Assembly: GCF_014698995.1 (NCBI RefSeq)
Contig: NZ_JACWZZ010000001.1
Span: 1,012,501 to 1,076,500, forward strand
Reading direction: 5' to 3'
Length of the DNA stretch: 64,000 nucleotides
Source of the DNA: Hymenobacter duratus
Lineage (GTDB): Bacteria > Bacteroidota > Bacteroidia > Cytophagales > Hymenobacteraceae
Shown here: positions 9,390 through 19,700 of the stretch, in pieces
How positions within the stretch are numbered: position 1 is the first letter of the stretch
How the letters are laid out: each line of letters begins with the position of its first letter
Position numbers and translations under genes: made by a program
Notes under the pieces: generated by a model
Told to the model about the DNA's origin: nothing
Seen by the model: only the letters and a program-made list of their open reading frames with translations
The model's database searches: none

Positions 9390-10211
9390 CTACTGCTGGG
9401 GCCGGACGGTTACCTCAAACCACGTGGTTGGGTCGCCGAGTGGGTCGAAGGTGTGCGTAGGCAGCGGGTGAGGTGAGTAGAGGGCACAGAGCGTGTTTTC
9501 TACCTGCACCAGCTGGCCGGTGGCCGTGGCGGGCAGTCCGTTCAGAATGCCGGCCAGTACCTCCCAGCGAGGCTGGCCCGGCTGGCGGCTGGCATCATGC
9601 CATACTACTACCGTAGTGGGGCCCACTAGATGCTCAAACACCCGGCGCGTATCAGTCCGGACGGCTTCGTAGCGGTGGTCGCCATCAATAAAGATGACAT
9701 CGAACGGCTGCCCGAGGCCGGCCAGATCGAAAGTAGCGGAGTTGCCGTGCAGGTGATGTACGTGGGGGAGAGGGCGCGAGAAGAAGCCGTGCAGCTCGAT
9801 GTACCGCTCACTCAGCCCCAGTGCCCGCATCTCTTCGCCCGGCAGGTTGAGCGTGTACACTTCAGCCGCCACCTCGGCCACGTTGGCCGCGCTTTCCCCA
9901 CGCCACGTTCCGATTTCGAAATAGCGGCAATCTGGCACGCGGCGGGCCAGAGCGCGCAGCAGCAGCAAATCCGTAGGCAGGGAGCCGCCTTCCCGAAAAG
10001 CGAAAGGCCGCACCGTGTGGTCGTCGGGAGTCAGGAAGTGCGTGAGCGGCACGGCGGGCAGGCCGTGCGACGTGAGGCCGCGCGCCGTGTGGGCCAAAGC
10101 GCGCTGCTGCCAGGCAGTTTCGTCGGCGGCCAGCACATGGTTGAGCAGCCAGGGGTTACGAACAAGGCTGCTAAGGCCGCGCAGGGTTTTGGCAAGACGG
10201 GACACAGGCAT
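9390..10211 (-). CDS. Class I SAM-dependent methyltransferase (Methyltransf_24-like)
   Basis: A 273-residue enzyme with a Rossmann core. The SAM-binding loop YFEIGTWRGESAANVAEV lies about half-way along, followed by FDVIFIDGDHRYEAVRTD, the acidic strand-4 motif typical of Methyltransf_24 proteins that often act on sugars or lipids in surface-glycan clusters. ATG at 10211 is preferred; a TTG at 10229 would add six residues. It converges on the flippase gene, so a role in glycan decoration is possible but not shown. Confidence 0.78.
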   Translation of the reverse strand: MPVSRLAKTLRGLSSLVRNPWLLNHVLAADETAWQQRALAHTARGLTSHGLPAVPLTHFLTPDDHTVRPFAFREGGSLPTDLLLLRALARRVPDCRYFEIGTWRGESAANVAEVAAEVYTLNLPGEEMRALGLSERYIELHGFFSRPLPHVHHLHGNSATFDLAGLGQPFDVIFIDGDHRYEAVRTDTRRVFEHLVGPTTVVVWHDASRQPGQPRWEVLAGILNGLPATATGQLVQVENTLCALYSPHPLPTHTFDPLGDPTTWFEVTVRPQQ

Positions 10212-10460
10212 ACGGCTGAAGAGCCGCAAAGCTAATAACTCCCGCTGCTCCTTGCCTATAAAGTACCACGTCGGGCACGCAATAAGAGCACAAGGTGGCT
10301 ACGAACTGATGGTAAGAAACTTATGCGTACTTGAGAGGGAAAATCAGGTAAATTGCCTGGCATACGGCCTGCTGCTTACTCGAAATAATAGCTCCACAGC
10401 AGCCTTTTTGTGCCGTCGCCTGTCTCCCCTTCACAACCACCGAGAAGAACACTTTCGCGC

Positions 10461-11021
10461 ATGCCGGTTTCTTCCGACCTCGACGCCCTGCTGGCCCGTT
10501 GTCTTCGCCGCGAACCGGCGGCCCAACGGACCTTGTACTCCCGCTATGCCGGGCGTATGCTGGGTATTGCGCGGCGGTACGCCTACACGCTGCCCGAGGC
10601 AGAGGACATTCTGCAGGATGCCTTCGTGAAAGTGTTTACCCGGTTGGGCGAGTTTCGTTCGGAAGGCTCGCTCGAAGGCTGGATCCGGCGTATTGTGGTT
10701 ACTACGGCCATCAACCACTGGCAGAGCGGCAAGCTGCGTCGCCAGCGCCAAGTGGAGTTGCCGGATAGCTTCGATGTATCTCCTGCGGTTTCTGCTTCGG
10801 CCCTCGACCAGCTGAACGTGCTGGAAGTGCTGAGCCTGATAGAACAACTGCCCGAAGGCTGCAAGGTGGTTTTGCTGCTTTACGCCGTCGATGGCTACTC
10901 GCATAGTGAAATAAGTGAAATGCTTGGAATACAGGAAAGTACATCCAAGGCACAGCTCAGCAAAGCCCGAAAACAACTGCTACTGCTCTACCAGCAGCAG
11001 AATAACTTCATCCGATTATGA
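10461..11021 (+). CDS. RNA polymerase sigma-70 family (ECF-type) sigma factor
   Basis: A 186-residue ECF-size sigma factor. Region 2 is recognisable in LYSRYAGRMLGIARRYAYTL and PEAEDILQDAFVKVF, and region 4 in VDGYSHSEISEMLGIQ followed by STSKAQLSKARKQL, the helix-turn-helix that reads the -35 region. ATG at 10461 follows a GAGAAGAAC purine stretch; an in-frame GTG at 10410 would add 17 residues without homology. The stop overlaps the next gene by four bases (ATGA), so the two are translationally coupled. Its regulon is not visible here. Confidence 0.92.
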   Translation: MPVSSDLDALLARCLRREPAAQRTLYSRYAGRMLGIARRYAYTLPEAEDILQDAFVKVFTRLGEFRSEGSLEGWIRRIVVTTAINHWQSGKLRRQRQVELPDSFDVSPAVSASALDQLNVLEVLSLIEQLPEGCKVVLLLYAVDGYSHSEISEMLGIQESTSKAQLSKARKQLLLLYQQQNNFIRL

Positions 11022-11866
11022 CCCAGAACCCCGAAGATGAGCTGTTGGATGAGTCGCTGCGTGAAACGTTCAGTGACTTTACCCTATCTCCTTCCAGCCG
11101 GCTTTGGGCGGGGGTAGAAGAGCAATTGGCGGACATTCCTAAAGCACCTCGCGCACTACCCTACAAGGTATTGCTGCCGCTGGTAGGGCTGGTAGGGGTG
11201 GGGGTAGGATGGCTACTGCCGCATCCGGAAAGCACAAAGCCGACACCCAAAACGGAGCAACCAGCCGTGAGCCGGACCGAAGCGCCAGCTGCGGCACTCC
11301 AGCCAGCACCAACTACAGTTTCTCCCGATATTCTTTCTGCCGTTGCTCCAAACAAGCTGGAGGCAGGCCGCGAGCAGGCGGCAACAACTGCTGAAAAGCG
11401 GATGGCTGCACGTCGTCCTCAGCTCACCGGTGTGGAAACCAAAAGGATAACGGCTGCCCAGACGCCGGAAACAGATACGCTGGTACTGGCTGCATCTGCC
11501 GCTTTGCCACTGGCTGCGCTGCCACCAGCTGCAGATACATTGACAGCTACTGCGCTGCCAGCGCCGGCTGCTGTATCTGCTGACTCGCAGCTGTCGGCTG
11601 CCCCTGTACAGCTATCCGCTTCTGAGGTGCGGGAAAACGAGCGTACCGGCACAGCAGGAACCGGCGCTGCCACCCGAGCCGCTGCGGCAGGTGTACTAAA
11701 GCCGGGTGAGGCGCCACGTGAATGGCGCACAGAATATCGGGTGCCCACGCACCGCATGGCAGAAAAAGGGCGGGGCTTCCGGCGGCGCATTACGCACCTC
11801 ACGCAACAGGTGCGGCACGTATTCAGCCCGCGTCGGAGCAAAGCGGCAGCGCAGCCCGACTTTTAA
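11018..11866 (+). CDS. Probable anti-sigma factor, single-pass membrane protein
   Basis: A 282-residue protein overlapping the sigma gene by 4 bp. The N-terminal about 45 residues are acidic (ETFSDFTLSPSSRLWAGVEE). A single membrane helix follows (VLLPLVGLVGVGVGWLL), then a long Ala/Thr/Pro-rich, probably extracytoplasmic linker, and finally a basic C-terminus. No zinc anti-sigma motif (HxxxCxxC) is present. The anti-sigma call rests on coupling to the sigma gene and on topology, not on a recognised domain. Confidence 0.65.
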   Translation: MTQNPEDELLDESLRETFSDFTLSPSSRLWAGVEEQLADIPKAPRALPYKVLLPLVGLVGVGVGWLLPHPESTKPTPKTEQPAVSRTEAPAAALQPAPTTVSPDILSAVAPNKLEAGREQAATTAEKRMAARRPQLTGVETKRITAAQTPETDTLVLAASAALPLAALPPAADTLTATALPAPAAVSADSQLSAAPVQLSASEVRENERTGTAGTGAATRAAAAGVLKPGEAPREWRTEYRVPTHRMAEKGRGFRRRITHLTQQVRHVFSPRRSKAAAQPDF

Positions 11867-11982
11867 GCCCTGTGGCCGCGGCCGCGCCACTGTTGGTCGA
11901 TCTGTGTTCTGTTTGAAACAAAATTTTGCCCTACAGCAGCCTTTTAAACGGCAGCGCTGTCTGGGAAAATACTGTCCCATCA

Positions 11983-12014
11983 CCGGACTTGCTGAAGCAC
12001 AGCAAGTCCGGTTT
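11983..12014 (+). terminator. Intrinsic terminator after sigma/anti-sigma pair
   Basis: Perfect 12-bp stem (11983-11994 with 12000-12011, CCGGACTTGCTG) and 5-nt loop followed by TTTG. Confidence 0.65.
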
Positions 12015-12063
12015 GTCTGGTAGCCCGAGGAAGCTGAAGAATCTTCAGTTGATTTTACTCTTT

Positions 12064-12342
12064 ATGCCCGTAGCTATGACGCCCGGTACCCGCTCCGAAG
12101 CCCCTTCGCAGCACCTTGCCCCAACTGAACCTGCCCATGACAAGTGGACTTGGGTAGTATTCGCCGTGTTGTTTGCTTTGCTGGTTGTCAGCCGGTTTGC
12201 TGCCCTAGAGGCTGCTTCAGGTATGGCCGCCGGTAAATCGGTGCTGGTAGCGCATCCTGCTCCTGCCCGCCCAGCCAACGCCTGGCCTCATCATACTACT
12301 TATTATACTTCCTCTGCTGCGCCGGTAGTGGTGCAGCAGTAA
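12064..12342 (+). CDS. Small single-pass membrane protein, unknown
   Basis: A 92-residue protein with one strong hydrophobic helix (WTWVVFAVLFALLVVSRF) and a Pro/Ala/His-rich tail ending APVVVQQ. No domain is recognised. ATG at 12064 was chosen because the frame upstream crosses the sigma-operon terminator. The gene lies alone between that terminator and the convergent MoxR gene. Its existence is supported mainly by the membrane segment. Confidence 0.5.
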   Translation: MPVAMTPGTRSEAPSQHLAPTEPAHDKWTWVVFAVLFALLVVSRFAALEAASGMAAGKSVLVAHPAPARPANAWPHHTTYYTSSAAPVVVQQ

Positions 12343-12396
12343 AAGAGGCCAGCCGGCCTGTCAGGCAGCTCGCAACACTTAGCCGAGCCGAGGAAT

Positions 12397-13386
12397 TTAG
12401 CTTATAGGCACCTTCCGCAGAATGGCGTCAATCAGGTCTTGGGTGCGGATGCCGTCGGCTTCGGCTTCGTAAGTGAGCAGGATGCGGTGATTAAGCACGT
12501 CGCCGGCCACATCTTTGATGTCCTCTGGCAGCACATAGTCCCGCTCGTCGAAATACGCCACGGCTTTGGCGGCCCGGTGCAGCGCAATACTGGCCCGCGG
12601 GCTCACCCCAAACTGCACGTATTGCTGAAACTCGGGCAGGTCGTAGTCGGCGGGGCGGCGCGTGGCAAATACCAGCTCGATAATGTATTTCTCCAGCGTC
12701 TCAGAAATCTGGACCTGGTTGATCTGGTTGCGGATACCAAAGATGTCTTCTTTGGTCAGGATGGGGCTTACCTCGCCAACATAGCTCATGTTGGCCATGC
12801 GGCGCATCACTTCCAGCTCGTCGGTTTTCTTGAGGTAGTCCACAAACACCTTCATCATAAACCGGTCTACCTGCGCTTCGGGCAGCGGATAGGTGCCTTC
12901 CTGTTCCACCGGATTCTGCGTGGCCAGTACCAGAAACGGCAGGTCCAGCGGGTAAGTGGTTTCGCCGATAGTTACCTGCTTTTCCTGCATGGCCTCCAGC
13001 AGGGCGCTCTGCACTTTGGCCGGGGAGCGGTTTACCTCATCGGCCAGCACCAGATTGGCGAAGATAGGCCCCTTTTTCACCTCGAACACCGACTGATTCT
13101 GGTTGTAAATCATGGTGCCCACCAAGTCGGAGGGAAGCAGGTCGGGTGTGAACTGCACGCGCTGAAAGTGCAGGTGCAGTACTTTGGAGAGGGTGCTGAT
13201 GGTAAGGGTTTTGGCTAGGCCCGGCACGCCTTCCAGCAGAATGTGCCCACCGGTGAACAAGCCAATCAGCAGCCGGCCCACCATGTACTGCTGGCCCACA
13301 ACCACCTTGCCTACTTCCGCAAACACCTGTTTTATTTTCTGCTGATAATCGGGAACGGGCAGGTCAGGCGAGGAAAGCGGCAGCAT
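12397..13386 (-). CDS. MoxR-family AAA+ ATPase
   Basis: A 329-residue AAA_3 ATPase, normal length for MoxR. It has a variant Walker A (LEGVPGLAKT, about residues 51-60), Walker B (LVLADEVNR, D117-E118), a sensor 1 region (LATQNPVEQEGTYPLPEAQ) and the arginine-finger helix EAQVDRFMMKV. MoxR proteins act as chaperones that assemble or activate cofactor-containing or von Willebrand A proteins. Usually a DUF58/VWA partner lies downstream, but here the next gene on that side is an opposing small membrane gene, so the partner must be elsewhere. Confidence 0.93.
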   Translation of the reverse strand: MLPLSSPDLPVPDYQQKIKQVFAEVGKVVVGQQYMVGRLLIGLFTGGHILLEGVPGLAKTLTISTLSKVLHLHFQRVQFTPDLLPSDLVGTMIYNQNQSVFEVKKGPIFANLVLADEVNRSPAKVQSALLEAMQEKQVTIGETTYPLDLPFLVLATQNPVEQEGTYPLPEAQVDRFMMKVFVDYLKKTDELEVMRRMANMSYVGEVSPILTKEDIFGIRNQINQVQISETLEKYIIELVFATRRPADYDLPEFQQYVQFGVSPRASIALHRAAKAVAYFDERDYVLPEDIKDVAGDVLNHRILLTYEAEADGIRTQDLIDAILRKVPIS

Positions 13387-13712
13387 ACGCGGAAGAAGGT
13401 AGGAAGGTTAAAGGTAAAAAAAGCGGGGAGTATCTGGGCAAATTGTATCCCGGCCGACTGGCAAATAGCTTGATTGTGGCTATATAACACAATCAATATA
13501 ATTGAAAGATTTTATTTAGCACTATTCTGATTTTATCTGGTTCTGTATGGACGAAGAGTTTAATTTATTTATAGGTATATGCTTGTTATTGAGCGGGGAA
13601 ATACTCAAATAGATGAACAAAATTCAGATTTTCTTCTCTTTCCGCGGCTGTTCTGCACCCGAGTGCAGTGGCCGTGGGCTACGCTTTTTTTCCAACCACT
13701 TACCCCCTTTAT
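13387..13712. other. Divergent intergenic region, AT-rich, no gene
   Basis: Separates moxR-like (minus) from the giant T9SS gene (plus). The stretch from about 13450 to 13640 is clearly more AT-rich than its surroundings and contains a dyad (13470-13496). No coding frame is supported. Confidence 0.6.
13470..13496. promoter_or_regulatory. 9-bp dyad around an AT-rich core (operator candidate)
   Basis: TTGATTGTG at 13470-13478 is repeated inverted as CACAATCAA at 13488-13496, with the 9-nt spacer GCTATATAA. Arm length and spacing fit a dimeric regulator site between two divergent genes. Confidence 0.4.
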
Positions 13713-16700
13713 ATGCACACACCTTTACAGTTTAACGGGCACACCACCACCCGGTGGCCCGGAACACCAACTCCGCAGCCGTGGGCTACACGGCTTCTGC
13801 TCCTGCTGGGCCTATGGCTGGCTGCTGCTACCGGCGCCTGGGCGCAGGTAGCCGGATATGGATTTGCTGCCTCATCAGGCACGTATACAACTATTGAAGG
13901 CACAACCGGAGCTACCAATGTGGCAGGTGTGCAGGTTGATACTGGCATTTCTGGGGCATTGCCCATTGGGTTCAGCTTCGTATTCGATGGCGTTACCTAC
14001 ACCGAGGTACGTGCGTCTTCCAATGGCTTTCTATCGTTTAATGCGTCAGCTGGAAGCCAAACCACAAACAACCTGAACACGGTAGCCACCAGTAGCCGCC
14101 CTCTGGTAGCACCGCTGTGGGACGACTTGGATGGGCGAGCTACCGTGGGTGGCGTAACAAATAGTAGCAGGGCTATTTACAGCACGACGGGCACGGCGCC
14201 TAACCGCGTTTTTACCTTTGAATGGAAGAACTGGGAGTGGAACTGGAGTTCCACCAATCCGGTCATATCGTTTCAGGCAAAGCTTTACGAAGGCACCAAC
14301 GTGGTGCAGTTTGTTTACCAGCCCGAATCGGGCGCAGTGTCATCTGGCTCGGCTTCGGCTGGGTTGTCAGGCATCAGCTCAGGTCAGTTCTTGTCCCTGA
14401 ACAACCTTAGTGCCGCCGCCACGGTCAGCTCCACTACCGAAACGACTACAATCAACGCCAAGCCGGTAGCCGGACAAATATACACCTTCACGCCGCCCAG
14501 CTGCGCTGCCCCATCCGGCATAGCCACCAACAGCGTGACCAGCACGTCGGCGAACGTGACGTTTACGGCCTCGGCCTCGGCCACGAGCTATACGGTGACC
14601 TACACGCCCGCCGGCGGCACGGCCACCACAGTTACGCCCGCTCCGACGGCTTCGCCAGTGGCCCTGACGGGTCTGACGCCAAGCACGGCCTATTCGGTGA
14701 GCATTGTCAGCAACTGCGCCGGTGGCCAGACTTCCTCTGCTGTTACTACTTCCTTCACTACGCTGAGCCCGCCGCCAGCCAACGACGATTGCGCCGGGGC
14801 TATCAGCCTGACTTCAGATGAAACCTGCGTGCCTGTTACGGGCAGCACGCTTGGTGCGACGCAGTCCTTGCCTGGTATTGCCTGTGATGGATTTACGGGC
14901 AATGCCGATGATGACGTCTGGTATAGCTTCGTGGCTACCAACACGCAGCATACGGTGCGCGTTCAGGGAAACACTAGCTTCGACGCTGTAGTGGATGTGC
15001 GTTCCGGCACATGCGCCAGCAGTGCCAATATTGGCTGTGCCGACGCTACTACCGGTGGCGGGCTGGAAACGGCAGTGCTGCCCGGCCTCACCATTGGGGC
15101 TACTTACTATGTGCGGGTATACTCTTACACCGGTACTGCCCCCTCTACGGCTGCCAATGGCGGCTTTACCATCTGTATAACCAACCCGGCGAACGTTCCC
15201 TGCGCCCAGGTCACGAATGCAGCTGTAACGGCGGCATCCACTACCGGGCAACTGACCTTTACGGCGGCTACCGGTGCTACCAACTACACCCTCACACTGA
15301 CCCCAACGGCAGGCGGCCCAACGTCCACCGCTACCCTGAGCGGCAGCCCGGTAAACCTGACCGGCCTGACGCCCAGCACCGCGTATACGGTCACGATTAC
15401 TACGAACTGCTCCAATGGCGGAGTTTCTACGCCAGTCACCGTCAATTTCACGACGTTGGCTCCGCCTCCGGCCCCTGCCAACGATGAATGCGCGGGTGCT
15501 ATTTCCTTGTCTTCCTCCACGACGTGCACCCCTACTGCGGGTTCCACGCTCGGAGCTACGGCCTCCACGGCCGCCGGCACGTGCGTAGGCAATGCCGATG
15601 ATGACGTGTGGTACTCGTTCGTGGCTACCAACACCAGCCATACCATCCGGGTGGTAGGCGCCACCGGTTTTGATGCCGTGGTGAACCTGCGCTCCGGGGC
15701 CTGCCCCGGCGTGAACGTGGGCTCGTGCCAGGATGGCAGCGGCGACGGCGGTACGGAAACCATCACGGCTACTAGCCTGACGGTAGGTGCTACCTACTAC
15801 GTGCGTGTGTTTGATTACTACGCGGGCTCCGGCTCGGGTGATTTTACCATCTGCATCACCAACCCATCGTCCTGCACACCTCCGACGGCCGCCGGCACGA
15901 ACAGCGTAACGCAGACCTCGGCGAACGTAACGTTCACGGCCTCGGCCTCGGCCACGAGCTACACCGTGACCTACACGCCCGCTGGCGGCACGGCCACTAC
16001 GGTTACACCGGCTCCCACGGCTTCGCCTGTTGCCCTGACGGGCCTGACGCCCGGCACAGCGTATTCGGTGAGCATTGTCAGCAACTGCGCCGGTGGCCTG
16101 ACCTCGTCGGCCGTTACCACCTCCTTCACCACGCTGAGCCCGCCGCCAGCCAACGACGACTGCGCTAACGCCACGGCCATTGCCTGCGGCCAGACCCTGA
16201 CCGGCACGACGGTAGGAGCCACCAACACGGGCGAGCCAACCACTGCCTGCGGCGGAACCAATACGCCTTCAGCTTCGCCGAGCGTATTCTACAGCTTCAC
16301 CGGCACCGGCGACATCGTGACGGTGACGACCTGCGGCGCAGGCACGACCATCGATACCGAGCTGTTTGTGTATTCGGGGAGCTGCGGCGCGCTGACCTGC
16401 GTGGATGGCAACGACGACTTCTCAGGCTGCTCGGCCAACAGCACGGCCTCGCAGGTGACGTTCACCAGCGTAGCCGGCACGCAGTACTACTTCATGGTGC
16501 AGCGCTTTAGCTCCACCAGTGCCACGGGCGCCTTCAGCCTGAGCCTGACCTGCACGCCGCCGCCAACCTGTGCCGCCCCGACTGGCGTAGCCGCCGGCTC
16601 CATCACGCAAACGGGCGCCAGCATCAGCTTCACGCCTTCGGCCACTGCTACTTCTTATACCGCCACGGCTACGCCTACAACCGGCAGCCCGGTGACGGTA

Positions 16701-19700
16701 ACCGGCACGGCCTCGCCGCTTGTGCTGACGGGCCTGAGCAGCGGTACTGCGTACTCGGTTACTGTGACCAGCACGTGCGCTGGTGGTCTGACGGCCACTT
16801 CTACACCAGCCGTTACCTTCACCACGCTGTTCCCGCAGCCTTCTAACGACGACTGCGCTACTGCTACGGCTCTCACGTCTTCAACGACCTGCGTTACTAC
16901 TACGGGCACAACCATCGGGGCCACGGCCTCGACGGCGGCCGGTGCATGTGCTGGTACTGCCGACGATGACGTGTGGTACTCGTTCGTAGCGACCAATACG
17001 AGCCATACCATCCGGGTGGTAGGCGCCACCGGTTTTGATGCCGTCGTGAATCTGCGCTCCGGGGCCTGCCCCGGCACCACTGTTGGCTCCTGCCAAGACA
17101 ACACGGGCAGCGGTGGCACGGAAACTATTACCGCTACCGGTCTGACAGTTGGCGACACCTACCTCGTGCGGGTGTACAGCTACTCATCCACGGCTCCTAC
17201 CACGGCGGCCAGCGGTGGCTTTACCATCTGCATCACGAACCCCGCGTCCTGCGCGGCGCCTACAGCAGCATCCACGAACAGCGTGACGCAGACTTCGGCC
17301 AACGTGACGTTCACGGCTTCGGCCTCGGCCACGGACTACACCGTGACCTACACGCCGGCCGGTGGCACGGCTACCACCGTTAGTCCCAACCCCACGGCTT
17401 CGCCGGTGGCCCTGACGGGCCTGACGCCGGGCACAGCCTATTCGGTGAGCATTGTCAGCAACTGCGCCGGTGGCCAGACTTCCTCTGCTGTTACTACTTC
17501 CTTCACCACCCTAAGCCCGCCGCCGGCCAACGACGACTGCGCTAACGCCATTGCCCTGACTCCGGGCGCGGCAGGAGCAGCCTGTTCTGCCATTAGCGGA
17601 ACCACAACGGGGGCTACAGCCTCCACGGCCGCCGGTACTTGCGTAGGCACGGCCGATGATGACGTGTGGTACTCGTTCGTGGCTACCAACACCAGCCATA
17701 CCATCCGGGTGGTAGGCGCCACCGGTTTTGATGCCGTCGTGAATCTGCGCTCTGGGGCCTGCCCCGGCACCACTGTTGGCTCCTGCCAAGACAACACGGG
17801 CAGCGGTGGCACGGAAACTATTACCGCTACCGGTCTGACAGTTGGCGACACCTACCTCGTGCGGGTGTTTGAATACTTCGCAGGTTCCGGTTCCGGCAGC
17901 TTCACGATTTGCGTAACCACGCCTGCGGCTCCGGTTTGTAATGCCCCGACGGCAGCAGCTACGAACAGCGTAACGCAGACCTCGGCCAACGTGACGTTTA
18001 CGGCTTCGGCTTCGGCCACGAGTTATACCGTTACCTACACGCCCGCTGGCGGCACGGCCACCACGGTCAGCCCTAACCCCACAGCTTCGCCTGTTGCCCT
18101 GACGGGCCTGACGCCCAATACGGCGTATTCGGTGAGCATTGTCAGCAACTGCGCTGGTGGCCTGACTTCGTCGGCCGTTACCACCTCCTTCACGACGCTG
18201 GCGGCCGCTCCGCAGGATCTGACGGTGAGCAATCCGCAGAACGTGCAGGGTACCTACAACAACGTGACCATCACGGGCACGGGCGTTGCAACCCTCACCG
18301 GTCCGCTGACGGTAAATGGGGTTCTGACAGTGCAGACCGGCGGTGTGCTGGTACAAAACTGCCAGGTCATCAACGGTACCGGCAGCTTCGTGCTGCAGGC
18401 TGGTGCTGAACTGCGCATCTGCGACGTAGCCGGTATTGCTGCGACTGGTGCTACCGGCGCCGTGCAGGTAACCGGCACGCGCACCTTCAGCAACGATGCC
18501 AACTACGTGTACAACGGCACGGCTCCACAGGCTGCCGGCCCCGGCCTGCCAGCCCGCGTACGTAACCTGACGGTGAACAACGCCACTGGTCTGCGCCTGA
18601 CTCAAGCGCTGAATGTGGCCGAAGTAGTACGTCTGACCAGCGGCAACCTCACGCTGAACAGCAATGCTCTGACGCTGCTTTCCAGCGCCGCCGGCACAGC
18701 CCTCGTGGATAACACAGGCGGCTTGGTGATTGGCCAGGCTACCGTGCAGCGCTACATCGACCCAAGCCTGAACAGCGGCCTGGGCTACCGCCACTACTCG
18801 TCGCCAGTGTTCAGCACTACCATTGCTGATCTGACAACGGCTGGCTTCTCGCCGGTCGTGAACAACGACTACAACATCAGCGCTACGCCGCTGGCGGTGT
18901 CGCCGTTCCCAACGGTATTCAGCTACGAGCAAGCTCGTGTGGCTACCAACAATGGCGCCGGCCTCACGCCCTTCGACAAAGGCTGGACTTCGCCGACCTC
19001 CACGGGTGAGCCGATGGCAGTAGGCCGTGGCTACACGGTGAATATTGCGGCTTCGGCACTGGTTGATTTCGTCGGTAGCCTCAACAGCGGCACCATCAGC
19101 ACGCTGCCCCTGGCCCGTGGCACGCAGCCCGATGCCGGCTGGCATCTGGTAGGCAACCCGTATCCGTCGCCCCTCGACTGGAGCACGGTGAGCATTCCGG
19201 CTGGTCTGAACGGTGCTATTTATGTGCACCAGAGCCCCAGCCAGTACGGCACCAACTACCGCAGCTACCAGAACGGTGTAGGCGGCAACCCGCTGATTGC
19301 TTCGGCGCAGGGCTTCTTCGTCCGGACCAGCACAGCAGGCGCTACTCCCACGCTGACGCTGACCAATGCCAACCGCGTAACGTCATTTGCCCAGCAGGTA
19401 AGCTTCAACCGGGGCCCCGAGACACGGCCGCTGCTCCAGCTGGCTGTGCGCAACACGGCCGGTACTTCCCTCGACGACACATATGTGTACTTCGAGCAGG
19501 GAGCCACGGCTGGTATTGATGACCGGTACGATGCCTACAAGCTGCGTAACTCATCTTCGAACCTTTCTACGGTAGTAGGCAGCGAGGAAATGAGCATTAA
19601 CGGCCTTGCTCCACTCACGGGAGCCGAAGTAGTGGTTCCGCTCAGGCTGAGTGTGCCACAGGCAGGTACCTACACCTTCCAGGCAGCTCAGTTGCTGAAC

